From positions 19,779-83,778 of the forward strand of contig NZ_ML660066.1 of the NCBI RefSeq assembly GCF_007004665.1: 64,000 nucleotides of DNA, in the 5' to 3' direction. The position numbers were made by a program, and so were the translations under genes. How positions within the stretch are numbered: position 1 is the stretch's first letter; the number at the start of each line of letters is the position of its first letter. The stretch comes from Denitrobaculum tricleocarpae. Its GTDB lineage: Bacteria; Pseudomonadota; Alphaproteobacteria; Kiloniellales; Kiloniellaceae. The notes under the pieces are model-generated. The model was given only the letters and a program-made list of their open reading frames with translations, had not been told where the DNA came from and made no database searches. Positions 40,124-48,873 of the stretch are shown here, piece by piece.

Positions 40124-41770
40124 CTATGCCGTCGGTACCGAGATGGTCGGACGGACCGAAGCTCTGCTCTCGAAGACCGGTTTTGCGAGGCCATCGAGAT
40201 TGAGTGCCTGTTGCAGGGGCTCGTCACCCCGGATGTTCGCAAGCAGCTGGTAGTGATCGGGCATGGTGCGCAGAAGCTCCGCCTTGCGTTCTTCCAGCCG
40301 GCGGCCAAAAGCCTGCCAGTGTTCGTGGCGTATAGAGCCCTCGAGCGGGAAGTGACGGTCTTTGAAAAAGCCCTTGGGGTGGAGCACGTAGAGGTAATTC
40401 CAGAAATTGAAGAGTTTCTGGTCCTGGGTATCAGTGATTTCCGGTAAGCGGGCCTTCCATAGCTCAAGCCTCTCCTGCAAAGACTCCGAGAGGCGGCAGT
40501 CGTAACGCGCGGCTTTCCAGAAAGGGTCCGGTCGGTTCGAAGTGTGGTAGTGCGTTGAGATAAAGTCCCTGATTTCTTCGTACAGCGAAGTCATAAGACC
40601 GTTGTAACGATTGGCAAGGGCCGGGCTTCCTTTCTTGTCGGGGAAATGCCCTACGAGCCAGCGCGCCGCCATCTCCACCGAGTAGATAGCGGTGGCTTCC
40701 AGAGGTTCTATGAAGCCGTTGGATAGGCCGATTGCAACGCAGTTCTTGACCCAGAAGCGTTGACTGCGGCCGATGCGCATTTTGATAACCTTGACGTCCG
40801 GATCCGGCGCGCCCGTCGGCAGGTCGCCAACCGCCCGCAAATGCCGGAAGAATTCGTCGCGCGCTTCATCGTCGCTTCTGAAGGCGCTCGAGAAGACGTA
40901 GCCGGTGCCAACGCGGCTGTACAGCGGAACGCGCCACACCCATCCTGCCCCCAGAGCCGTGGAACGGGTGCAGGGCTCAATCTTGGTGGGATCACGGTGG
41001 GGCAGCTGCACCGGAATTGCCCGATCGTTCAGGAGATAGTCACCGTAGGATATGAAGGGTTCTTTCAGAACTTCTTTCATGATCAGGCTTTTGAAGCCTG
41101 TGCAGTCGACGACGAATTCGACCGGGTGACGACCGCCTTTTTCCAGTTGAAGTCCTGACACGGCGCCAGTCTCGTCCTGAAAGACCTCGACGACGTCATC
41201 GCGGATGTGCTGCACACCGCGCGAGAGGGCAACATCCCGCATGAACTCGCCGAAAAGGCCGGCATCCAGATGATAGGCGTAGCCGATCGATTTCTCGTAG
41301 TTCTCACCATTGAGCGCGCGCGGACCCTTTCGGGCATGAATCAGGGCGGAGTTCGCGGTCATATTGTCGGTAATCGAGGGATCACCGCCGTAGGGGCCAA
41401 ACCTGTTGAAGTGATAAGCGGGGTTGTAGCCGCCGACCGTGCCGGGAAAGTTGAAGGGGTGATAAAAGGCAAAGGGTTTGCCGCGACCGTCAACCGCCCA
41501 GTCGCCAAACCGCACGCTGACCTTGAAGGAAGCGTTGCAGCGCCGGAACAGCTCCGCTTCATCAATGCCGAGCTGCTGCATCAGCGAAGGCATGCCTGCA
41601 ACCGTTGCCTCTCCCACGCCCACCGTGGGGATCTTGGGGGATTCGATCAGTGTGACCTTCACCGCAGGGCCTTCGCGGAAGGTGTTGATGAAGGTGTTGA
41701 TGATCATGGCCGTCAGCCAGCCGGCTGTCCCGCCACCCACTATGGTTACATTTTCAACTCTGTCGCTCAT
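40124..41770 (-). CDS. Tryptophan-halogenase-like flavin-dependent halogenase
   Basis: Flavin-dependent halogenases chlorinate or brominate tryptophan or other aromatic substrates using FADH2. The 548-residue protein has the FAD motif GGGTAG (12-17). A lysine (Lys83, in CNASFKVSVRF) sits in the place of the catalytic lysine of PrnA. WVWRVP at 277-282 is one conservative change from the WxWxIP signature, and EPLEAT is at 355-360. The ATG at 41770 has GGGAGGGG just upstream. No biosynthetic cluster, flavin reductase or transport gene is nearby, so the substrate is unknown. A non-halogenating monooxygenase role cannot be excluded. Confidence 0.85.
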   Translation of the reverse strand: MSDRVENVTIVGGGTAGWLTAMIINTFINTFREGPAVKVTLIESPKIPTVGVGEATVAGMPSLMQQLGIDEAELFRRCNASFKVSVRFGDWAVDGRGKPFAFYHPFNFPGTVGGYNPAYHFNRFGPYGGDPSITDNMTANSALIHARKGPRALNGENYEKSIGYAYHLDAGLFGEFMRDVALSRGVQHIRDDVVEVFQDETGAVSGLQLEKGGRHPVEFVVDCTGFKSLIMKEVLKEPFISYGDYLLNDRAIPVQLPHRDPTKIEPCTRSTALGAGWVWRVPLYSRVGTGYVFSSAFRSDDEARDEFFRHLRAVGDLPTGAPDPDVKVIKMRIGRSQRFWVKNCVAIGLSNGFIEPLEATAIYSVEMAARWLVGHFPDKKGSPALANRYNGLMTSLYEEIRDFISTHYHTSNRPDPFWKAARYDCRLSESLQERLELWKARLPEITDTQDQKLFNFWNYLYVLHPKGFFKDRHFPLEGSIRHEHWQAFGRRLEERKAELLRTMPDHYQLLANIRGDEPLQQALNLDGLAKPVFESRASVRPTISVPTA

Positions 41771-41914
41771 GTTCCCCTCCCGGCATGTCAATCACCGAGT
41801 TGACACAAACACATCACTTCGCTTCACCAAATCAACTCACTGGCCTCATCGAGAGCCCACCCCAAGAGCGACCGGCCGTCCGGAAACCGCCAAAAGCCGG
41901 CGGCAGTGCCCGAA

Positions 41915-41998
41915 ACCCGCTTTACATCATAAGTGTAGAGTAGATTCAACCAAACGTTAGCGCGCTGGCGTTCTTCCGCCGCAACCTGATCTACTCTA
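41915..41998. repeat. Dispersed palindromic repeat, copy 2
   Basis: It has the same layout and size as copy 1: left flank starting ACCCGCT (41915), then TAGAGTAGAT (41936-41945), ending in the exact complement ATCTACTCTA (41989-41998). The C-to-T change in one arm is matched by a G-to-A change in the other, so the pairing is conserved. Confidence 0.8.
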
Positions 41999-42091
41999 TC
42001 CTCTGCCCGCGATCAATTCCCCGCATAAACGTCGGACATTAGGTTACACGCAAATGATTGTGTGATGCCAGTGCCCGCAGATCTTCGCGCA

Positions 42092-42124
42092 CATCTATTC
42101 GCCGCATCTATCCCCCGCATCTAT
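42092..42124. repeat. Three CATCTAT direct repeats with 13-base period
   Basis: CATCTAT occurs at 42092, 42105 and 42118; the last two share GCATCTAT. They lie in the 560-base gene-free region upstream of the halogenase, which otherwise holds palindromic repeat copy 2 and nothing else I can identify. They may be a binding array for a regulator. Confidence 0.45.
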
Positions 42125-42330
42125 ACTGGGACGGCCGTTACCGTCAGATCTGACTGGCAATCCTCGAGAGCGTTGGCGAACCCTCACATATATTGATCGT
42201 GTGGGAGGGGCGGGCAGGGCAGGAAGCGTCAATAAAAGCTTCGAAGCCGTGGCTAACGAAGTGTTAACCCGCCCTGAGGCAGGATGAAGGACGAGCCCAT
42301 CGAAATCGTGACCCTTGCAAGGCTGTAGTG

Positions 42331-42531
42331 ATGGATGACGACCTGAAACAGCGGGATCTTTCCAGCAAACCCGACGCTCAGCTGACCGCAGATGAGCGTA
42401 AGGAACTGAAACGGCGTTTCGACGAGTTCGTCGGAATCATGCGCTCGCAGGGTATGGTTCCGAACCAACCGGCGGCCAAGCCGAAACGCGTCGAAAAGTG
42501 GAACCCCATGACTCACAAGCGCCGACGCTGA
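42331..42531 (+). CDS. Small hypothetical protein, 66 residues
   Basis: A short frame from ATG 42331 (AAGG eight bases upstream) encodes a hydrophilic, charged protein. The first half is helical and Asp/Lys-rich (LTADERKELKRRFDEFVGIM); the C-terminus is strongly basic. No domain is recognised. It points towards sspB and ends 36 bases from it. Codon use looks normal for the region, but coding status rests mainly on frame and Shine-Dalgarno. Confidence 0.5.
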   Translation: MDDDLKQRDLSSKPDAQLTADERKELKRRFDEFVGIMRSQGMVPNQPAAKPKRVEKWNPMTHKRRR

Positions 42532-42567
42532 AGCGGCTTCGGACAGGTTTTATTGCTGCTTGGCGCT

Positions 42568-43173
42568 CTATTTCTTTCTAAAGGTGTCCAGCGTCACAAC
42601 ATTGTCCGAATCATCGGGTGCCGGATCGCTATCGTCAGCGACCGTGTCCTGGGATTCAGTTTCCGTCGACTCGGTCTTGACCTTTCCCGATCGATTGCTG
42701 TTGTCTTGTGGCTCATGATCCGCAACGTTGCGTTCAAGTGCGGTCTCATCCGTGACCAGCGCCGTGTCACCGGCTTTGGCCTCGCTTTCGTCTGAATTAT
42801 CCCCGACATCGAACTGTAAGCCGAAACGCACGGAGGGATCTGCAAACGCAGCCACCGCATCGAATGGGATGGTCAGTTTCTCCGGGACGTCCGAAAAACT
42901 CAGGGTCACGCTAAAAATATCGTCACCGACTTCAAGGTCCCAAAACTGGTATTGCAAAATGATTGTCATCTCGCCCGGATAGCGTTCACGCAGATGCTTG
43001 GGGATATCGACTCCGGGATGATCGGTCCGGAAGGTAATGTAAAAATGATGCTCGCCTGGCAGCCCTTTTTCGGCCGCATAGGTCAAAGACCGATGCACGA
43101 CCGATAACAACGCATCCTCGACCATACGGTCGTAACGCAGCGCATTTTCTGAGCGATCTGTATCGTCCGCCAT
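42568..43173 (-). CDS. sspB: ClpXP adaptor SspB (alphaproteobacterial type)
   Basis: SspB tethers ssrA-tagged proteins to the ClpXP protease. The 201-residue protein has the SspB fold (about 10-125; YAAEKGLPGEHHFYITFRT, then LQYQFWDLEVGDDIFSVTL). An acidic, Ser/Asp/Glu-rich linker follows. It ends in VVTLDTFRKK, which fits the ClpX-binding tail (XB motif). GGAGG sits directly against the ATG, an unusual spacing. The ssrA gene lies immediately upstream on the same strand, so tag and adaptor are encoded side by side. Confidence 0.92.
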   Translation of the reverse strand: MADDTDRSENALRYDRMVEDALLSVVHRSLTYAAEKGLPGEHHFYITFRTDHPGVDIPKHLRERYPGEMTIILQYQFWDLEVGDDIFSVTLSFSDVPEKLTIPFDAVAAFADPSVRFGLQFDVGDNSDESEAKAGDTALVTDETALERNVADHEPQDNSNRSGKVKTESTETESQDTVADDSDPAPDDSDNVVTLDTFRKK

Positions 43174-43249
43174 CCTCCGGTCGTCCTATCCCCCTGTGCC
43201 CAGCATTTTTTTCTGTGGCAACACCTGATCAATACTCCCAGCCTCGCCA

Positions 43250-43628
43250 GCCCCGGAAAATCCTGAAACGGCAAGCGGTGGGGCGCTTCTGTTGCCAGGT
43301 GCGCCCCGAACCCCGCCTCGACGTGTGAAGGCCGAGGACTTAATTTGGCTACCAACCGCTGTTAAGCGGCGACGGCAAGCCCACTATCGTTGTCATTTGC
43401 AACTATAGTTTCGGCCCGATAACGGCGGTACCATGCCGGGTACCAAACACATCTTTACCACGCACGTCGATCCTGTTTCGCCCCCTCGATCCCGGCCAAC
43501 CTCACAACCCTGATAACGCGGGTTTGTGATGTGCTGGGCGGTTTTGGTGGAGGCGCCGGGTACTGCCCCCGGGTCCGTAACGCTTATTCCACATGCCTGT
43601 GTAGCACCATAGTCGGTTTCCCGACCTC
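43250..43628 (-). ncRNA. ssrA: Two-piece, circularly permuted tmRNA
   Basis: tmRNA rescues stalled ribosomes and tags the unfinished protein. On the minus strand the acceptor piece comes first and ends in GCCTCCACCA (last base 43545), after a T-arm and a GGCATGTGGAATAA block resembling E. coli tmRNA. After a 59-base spacer the coding piece begins GGGGGCGAAACAGGATCGACG in its first bases (43485 downwards). GGGGGC pairs with GCCTCC as the acceptor stem. The tag frame follows at 43400-43362. A -10-like TATATT lies at 43637-43632. The 5' and 3' limits given are approximate. Confidence 0.88.
43362..43400 (-). other. tmRNA tag reading frame (ANDNDSGLAVAA, stop)
   Basis: Resume codon GCA (43400-43398) opens twelve codons reading ANDNDSGLAVAA, followed by TAA (43364-43362). 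With the alanine carried by tmRNA the added tag is AANDNDSGLAVAA. It starts AANDN and ends in VAA, as in Caulobacter, and the terminal AA is what ClpX recognises. Confidence 0.9.
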
Positions 43629-43867
43629 TCTAATATAGGGGGATTCCATCAATCTTGAAAGCCTTGGTCGAGGGAAAGACGCAGACAATTCGCTCTGTCA
43701 CCGCAGCGTGCTAAAGCGGTGGTGCCGCGTCTCCGGGAACGCTATGATTTACAACTCGGTCGAAAGACTCCGTAAGGCCGCCGGATCGGCGAAAAATGAA
43801 CGCATTGAAGCGGATGAGAGAGCAATCTCGGCGCTGGTAAACAAGAATTAACCAATAGCGGAAGCGA

Positions 43868-44662
43868 ATGAGACAATACCTTGATTTGCTGCACCACGTG
43901 CGGACCAACGGCGTAGACAAGTCGGATCGGACGGGAACCGGGACGCGCAGCGTGTTCGGCTACCAGATGCGGTTTGACCTCTCAGAGGGCTTTCCGATGG
44001 TCACCACAAAGAAACTCCATGTTAAATCGATCATCCATGAACTGCTCTGGTTTCTCGCCGGCGATACGAATATCGCCTATTTAAAGGCGAATGGCGTGCG
44101 TATCTGGGACGAATGGGCTGATGAAAATGGTGACCTGGGCCCGGTATACGGCGCGCAATGGAGATCCTGGCCCGGCCCGGACGGAGAGCAGATAGACCAG
44201 ATTAAAGGTCTGGTTGATCAAATTCGCACGAATCCGGATTCGCGACGTTTAATCGTAAGCGCCTGGAATGTGGCGAACGTCGAATCCATGGCGCTTCCCC
44301 CCTGTCATTGCCTGTTTCAGTTCTACGTCGCGGACGGCAAGCTCTCCTGTCAGCTTTATCAGCGCAGCGCCGATATCTTTTTAGGTGTTCCGTTCAACAT
44401 TGCGTCCTACGCCCTGTTGACTTTGATGGTTGCACAGGTGACGGGCCTAAAACCTGGCGAATTTGTTCATACACTCGGAGATGCGCACCTCTACAGCAAT
44501 CATTTTGAGCAGGCGGACCTGCAGCTCGCGCGTCAACCGCTGCCGCTGCCAAGGATGCTTTTTAAGCGGGATGTCAGGGATATCTTCGATTTCTCCTATG
44601 ATGACTTCGACCTGCAGGGCTATGAGGCGCATCCGCATATTGCTGCCGCGGTTGCAGTCTAG
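43868..44662 (+). CDS. thyA: Thymidylate synthase ThyA
   Basis: ThyA methylates dUMP to dTMP using methylenetetrahydrofolate. The 264-residue protein has the same length as the E. coli enzyme. The catalytic Cys146 is in [12 protein letters not shown], and the folate and dUMP residues are in the region [25 protein letters not shown] precedes the ATG. folA follows six bases later, so the two genes that consume and regenerate reduced folate form a pair. Confidence 0.97.
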   Translation: MRQYLDLLHHVRTNGVDKSDRTGTGTRSVFGYQMRFDLSEGFPMVTTKKLHVKSIIHELLWFLAGDTNIAYLKANGVRIWDEWADENGDLGPVYGAQWRSWPGPDGEQIDQIKGLVDQIRTNPDSRRLIVSAWNVANVESMALPPCHCLFQFYVADGKLSCQLYQRSADIFLGVPFNIASYALLTLMVAQVTGLKPGEFVHTLGDAHLYSNHFEQADLQLARQPLPLPRMLFKRDVRDIFDFSYDDFDLQGYEAHPHIAAAVAV

Positions 44663-44668
44663 GCCGGG

Positions 44669-45199
44669 ATGAACGGAATGGGCAGCAGTGCACCCCGTTT
44701 GGCCATGATTTGGGCCATGAGCGAAAACCGGGTCATCGGCCGTGACAACGCCTTGCCGTGGCGCTTGTCGGCAGACCTGAAGTATTTCAAAGCAGTCACA
44801 ATGGGCAAACCCGTGATCATGGGGCGCCGGACTTTTGAATCCATTGGCCGTCCGTTGCCCGGCCGTACCAATATCATTGTGACGCGCCAACCTGACTATC
44901 GTGCCGAGGGAATCGTTGTCGTGAATGATGTGGATGCCGCGATCGCCGAGGGGAGGCTGGCCGCCGAAGCGACCGGGGCTGACGAAATCATGGTGATCGG
45001 AGGGGCTGAGATCTATGCTTTGATGCTGAATCGGGCGCAGCGTCTCTATATAACCGAGATCAGCGGTCAATTCGATGGGGATGCATTCTTTCCCGAGTTC
45101 GACCCGGAAGGCTGGTTGGAGACGAGCCGGGAGCAGCACGGATCAAACGAGGATGGACAGCCGGCACATAGTTTCGTCGTATTGAACGCGGTGGGTTAG
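44669..45199 (+). CDS. folA: Dihydrofolate reductase FolA
   Basis: FolA reduces the dihydrofolate released by ThyA back to tetrahydrofolate with NADPH. The 176-residue protein has the motifs IWAMSENRVIGRDNALPWRL and MGRRTFESIGRPLPGR. The cofactor motif is VIGGAEIYALML. An Asp, rather than Glu, at the folate-binding site (in SADLKYF) is usual for bacteria. A second ATG three codons in is an alternative start. It is co-transcribed with thyA. Confidence 0.96.
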   Translation: MNGMGSSAPRLAMIWAMSENRVIGRDNALPWRLSADLKYFKAVTMGKPVIMGRRTFESIGRPLPGRTNIIVTRQPDYRAEGIVVVNDVDAAIAEGRLAAEATGADEIMVIGGAEIYALMLNRAQRLYITEISGQFDGDAFFPEFDPEGWLETSREQHGSNEDGQPAHSFVVLNAVG

Positions 45200-45287
45200 T
45201 GCGATCATCGAGGTGATCAAGTTGCCCAGCTCACTGCGTGTGAATGCCGTCTAACTTCGGCGTATTTTCAAGGTTTCTAACCAGTTT

Positions 45288-46310
45288 ATGAATATTCTAT
45301 ACGTTGGCAGCTGTCAGGGATTTCGGGAAGCCGGTAAATCCTATTACATTCCCAAGAAACTCGTGAATGGCTTTACCCGGAACGGCCACAACGTTTACTG
45401 CTTTAACGACCGGGACTTCGCGCGCTACTCGAACATATTCAGATCGCGGAAGTGGGGTATCGCACCGCTGAATAAAAAGCTTCTCGAGGTCTGCGAGGAG
45501 CTTGGGCCGGATCTGATCGTTCTGGGCCATTGCGAAATGATTTCCAATGAGACACTCAAGGCGATCCGGGGGATCTGTGCCGGGGTAAAAATTGTCTACC
45601 GTAATGTCGATCCTTTGATTCATGAGCAGAATGTGAAGGATATCCAGCGCCGGGTCGGCGTCGTGGATGGCATTTTTATCACGACGGCAGGCGAGAGCCT
45701 GAAGCAATTCAGCAGCTCGGGTGGCTTCGTGACCTTCATGCCAAACCCGGTCGACAGCGCGGTTGATACGGTAAGAAGTTTCGAGAACGATTGCGATTTT
45801 GATCTGTTTTTTGCAGGTGGGCCGCTCGGCGCGGAGGATCCGCGTCGCGATCTCATGAACAGCCTGCTGACGAACCGCTCGGATTTACGAATTTCCGTTC
45901 ATGGCTGCGCGATCAACAGGGATTACCTCTCGGGTAAGGCCTATATGGACCGCTTGGCAAAAAGCAAGATGGGGCTCTGCCTGAACCGCACATACGATTA
46001 CCACTGGTATTCGTCGGATCGGATGACCCAGTATATGGGCAACGGTCTCGTGACCTTTCTGCGCAGCGGGACCGGCTTCGAAGAATTTTTTGGCGAGGAA
46101 GACTTGGCTTTTTACGCCGATGAAGCCGAACTTTTACGTAAACTGGATCTTTTCATAGCGGATGACGCGCAGCGCCGCGCGGTGGCCAGGAACGGATGGG
46201 AGAAGGTTCACGCAGCCTTTTCCGCCGAGAATGTCACGCAATACATCCTGGACACGACTTTCGAAAAAAAATTGTCCCTTGATTATTGCTGGCCCACTGA
46301 AAAGTACTAG
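45288..46310 (+). CDS. CgeB-like glycosyltransferase
   Basis: The 340-residue protein starts MNILYVGSCQGFREAG, the usual GT-B opening. Its C-terminal half (CLNRTYDYHWYSSDRMTQYM and GLVTFLRSGTGFEEFF) matches the Glyco_trans_1_2 domain seen in CgeB-type enzymes. It probably adds a sugar to a surface polysaccharide or spore-coat-like glycan; the donor and acceptor are unknown. Its stop codon lies at the edge of a shared terminator stem with the convergent family 2 transferase. It opens a three-gene surface-polysaccharide locus. Confidence 0.8.
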   Translation: MNILYVGSCQGFREAGKSYYIPKKLVNGFTRNGHNVYCFNDRDFARYSNIFRSRKWGIAPLNKKLLEVCEELGPDLIVLGHCEMISNETLKAIRGICAGVKIVYRNVDPLIHEQNVKDIQRRVGVVDGIFITTAGESLKQFSSSGGFVTFMPNPVDSAVDTVRSFENDCDFDLFFAGGPLGAEDPRRDLMNSLLTNRSDLRISVHGCAINRDYLSGKAYMDRLAKSKMGLCLNRTYDYHWYSSDRMTQYMGNGLVTFLRSGTGFEEFFGEEDLAFYADEAELLRKLDLFIADDAQRRAVARNGWEKVHAAFSAENVTQYILDTTFEKKLSLDYCWPTEKY

Positions 46311-46359
46311 AAAGCTCTAAGCTGCGATCCGGAACTTACGGCCATACTTAGGGCTTTCT
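46309..46359. terminator. Bidirectional terminator between convergent glycosyltransferase genes
   Basis: AGAAAGCTCTAAG (46309-46321) pairs with CTTAGGGCTTTCT (46347-46359), 13 bases with one G-T wobble. The stem spans the gap between the two stop codons. T-runs are short, so efficiency is uncertain. Confidence 0.55.
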
Positions 46360-47157
46360 TCAAGCTTTTCCGTTGGCGGCGCGTCGCGCTTCTGCAGAAC
46401 GCTCTTCTTGGATGAACAGCGCTTTGTAGTAGGAGAAAAGCTGGAAGAGTGCTGCCATCACGGCAAGCAGGAATCCCATCTTGCCTTCCTTGTAACCCTT
46501 GCGGCCCCATAAGGCCTTGATAAAGCGGTGACAAGATCGCCGAAGCACCGTTCTGAACCGCGGTAGTGGCTTTTGAACCATGTCAAGAGCACGCATATCG
46601 CTATACCACATCAGGCGCCGGATCATGTCATTCAGGTCGCGATCGACGAGATGTGTGATGTGTCCATCCAGCTCGTGGCGATAATTCTTCATTTCGAGAC
46701 TCGGGTGGATACGTTGAAGTCCCCAGATTTTACTGCCTTTGGTGAAGAGGCAGCAAGCCGCCGACTTCCCGAACGATCCGGCCCAGCCGTAACGGACGAG
46801 ACGATGTCCTACATAGTTGTCGAAACGGATCTTATAACAGCCTTCGACACCCCCTTTAACGACCTGTCGTATTTCCTCTGCAGTTTCCGGAAGTACGCGC
46901 TCATCCGCGTCAAGCTCCAGGATGAAAGGACCCGCGCAGCCCTCTATCCCGAGATTCCGGCGCACGCCCTCGATATCCCAGGCACCTTCCAGGATATTCG
47001 ACGTGTACTGCTCGACGATTTTTCTGGTTCCATCCGTGCACTTATCGAGAACCACAACGATTTCGTCGCAAAAGTCGAGCGATTTGAGCGCGTCCTCGAT
47101 CATATCTTCTTCGTTATGCGCCACGATCAGCCCTGTGAGCTTGTTACTCTGTTCCAT
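46360..47157 (-). CDS. Family 2 glycosyltransferase (WaaE/KdtX-like)
   Basis: The 265-residue protein has a GT-A fold with the N-terminal motif TGLIVAHNEEDMIEDALKSL in its opening and the metal-binding motif ELDADERV (DxD). GGVEGCYKIRF and a hydrophobic C-terminal segment (MGFLLAVMAALFQLFSYY) follow. This layout fits LPS core glucosyltransferases of the WaaE/KdtX type. The ATG at 47157 has GGAAAA upstream; the frame continues about 88 codons further but without similarity. It is divergent from the O-antigen ligase gene. Confidence 0.82.
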   Translation of the reverse strand: MEQSNKLTGLIVAHNEEDMIEDALKSLDFCDEIVVVLDKCTDGTRKIVEQYTSNILEGAWDIEGVRRNLGIEGCAGPFILELDADERVLPETAEEIRQVVKGGVEGCYKIRFDNYVGHRLVRYGWAGSFGKSAACCLFTKGSKIWGLQRIHPSLEMKNYRHELDGHITHLVDRDLNDMIRRLMWYSDMRALDMVQKPLPRFRTVLRRSCHRFIKALWGRKGYKEGKMGFLLAVMAALFQLFSYYKALFIQEERSAEARRAANGKA

Positions 47158-47540
47158 CTGTTTTCCGGTGCCATTGCGGACGCGACCGGATCGTTTCACG
47201 GCGGTCATGCCGCACTGATTCCAGCGCATGCGAGATTTATAGCCAATCAACTTGCGCCGTACAGGGTTTTTGAAGGTTGGATGTCTAATTCTGCAGAATA
47301 GGGTCGGACGGCGCAGTTGGCGGCAACGGTTGACAGCGGACTCCCGCTGGAAAATGGGGACTTGCGCCGGATAGATAGCCCCGATAGATAGCGTTGTGGA
47401 ATCCGCCGCAGGGGCGAACACGGGGAATGGTGCAACGGATTTCTTTGACGATCAGTCATTCTTTCCGTACACGCTGCGTGATAATTCGGTGCAAGGCCGC
47501 GGATAGATATTTTTTTGAACTGTTTGAGATAAAAAGCGTG
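47158..47540. other. Divergent intergenic region of the polysaccharide locus
   Basis: This stretch separates the glycosyltransferase (minus) from the O-antigen ligase (plus) and must hold both promoters. It is AT-rich towards 47500. No clear -35/-10 pair, repeat or RNA could be assigned. Confidence 0.35.
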
Positions 47541-48779
47541 ATGCTCTCCGCTGGCGTTACAAATAGAACTCTTTCCGAGAGACATTCGTCGATCCAGCTG
47601 ATTTGCGAGAAGTACGGTCTGTTTCAATGGTTGTACTTAGGCATGATCGTTTCTTTTTTTCTATTCGATACGCTCTATCACCGTTTGTATTTTTATGTTT
47701 GTGTGATTCCGGCTTTTCTGATTTTCGCCCGTTGGGATGAAGTGCGGCGTGTCATTGGAACGCCATTTTGGCGGTTTTCCGCTCTCTATCTCGTCTATCT
47801 CTGGATGACACTGTTCTGGAGTGCCGAGCCAGACTTTCCCGGATTCTTGAATCAAACCCGACTGCTCTTCCTGGTTTTGTTCTTTATCACCGCAACTCTC
47901 TATCTTTTGGCGAAGAGTCCCGACTTCTCTGCAAGGATACTGCGCTATTTCGGTTGGGCAGGCGCAATCGGTGCCACCGCTGCAATTGGCTATCATTTGA
48001 TCATGGTCGGTGATCTCGGTGCCCGGATGGCGGGGCCCGGCCGGGCAGAACACGTGATTATCGGTGCGACGCTCTACGGCGTCGCCGCGCTGTGCCTTCT
48101 TGGTACCGTTCTGCGCGACACCGAGCAGCCAAAGATGAAGGTCCTTGGGTGGGCGTCTTTTCTGGTGCTTATCCTTGCAATGCTTCTCACGCACAGCCGC
48201 GGCCCGGTTCTGGTAATCGGTGGCGTTATCTGGCTCTATCTTTTTGCACTGGGCCACCGGAAGATCGCCATTTTCATCCCCTTTGCAGGGCTCGCATACC
48301 TTCTGCTGATGTGGGCCGATGTGGTTGAGACGGGAAAATGGATCGAACGCGGATCGACACACCGTATCGGGATCTGGATGCAGTCATGGGATCTGATTTC
48401 GGCAAGTGCCAAGAGCGTGCTGATCGGTCAAGGCGGTCTGACGGAATATGCCTTCAGGCTCGGAAACGGAAATTTTGTGAAATCGCCGCACAGTCTCTTT
48501 ATTGCCAATCAGCTCTACGGTGGACTGGTCGCGACCGTTCTGTTGTTCGGTTTGATTGCCTTTGCCCTGCTGAAGGCGATCCAGGGCTATCACCGAAGCG
48601 GTAATTTTGTGGTTTGTGCGCTGCTCCTCTTTGGGCTCGGCGTTTGCATCTTCGACTACCGGACGGTCCTGATCAATCTAAGCCACGAGTGGGTCTCCTT
48701 CTGGCTACCGGCACTGATCGCGGCCGCCGGCTGGCCCCAAGTGCCGGTCAAGGAACGAGAAACCGCACCGGCCGCTTAA
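47541..48779 (+). CDS. O-antigen ligase/polymerase-like membrane protein (Wzy_C)
   Basis: The 412-residue protein has about eleven hydrophobic segments and a central motif LTHSRGPVLVIGGVIW. Between late segments lies a periplasmic loop (RGSTHRIGIWMQSWDLISASAKSVLIGQGG). This order is typical of WaaL/Wzy-type enzymes that ligate or polymerise O-antigen units. Ligase and polymerase cannot be told apart from sequence alone. The ATG at 47541 has only a weak GAGA upstream; the frame is open further up. Together with the two glycosyltransferases it suggests LPS or capsule assembly. Confidence 0.82.
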   Translation: MLSAGVTNRTLSERHSSIQLICEKYGLFQWLYLGMIVSFFLFDTLYHRLYFYVCVIPAFLIFARWDEVRRVIGTPFWRFSALYLVYLWMTLFWSAEPDFPGFLNQTRLLFLVLFFITATLYLLAKSPDFSARILRYFGWAGAIGATAAIGYHLIMVGDLGARMAGPGRAEHVIIGATLYGVAALCLLGTVLRDTEQPKMKVLGWASFLVLILAMLLTHSRGPVLVIGGVIWLYLFALGHRKIAIFIPFAGLAYLLLMWADVVETGKWIERGSTHRIGIWMQSWDLISASAKSVLIGQGGLTEYAFRLGNGNFVKSPHSLFIANQLYGGLVATVLLFGLIAFALLKAIQGYHRSGNFVVCALLLFGLGVCIFDYRTVLINLSHEWVSFWLPALIAAAGWPQVPVKERETAPAA

Positions 48780-48873
48780 ATCCGGCAATCTGGCTGCTCG
48801 CAGCACTCAAAGCGTTAGGGCTTGTCGAAGCCTGTGATTTGTCCTCAACACTGAAGCTAAAGTTTGACCCGGT

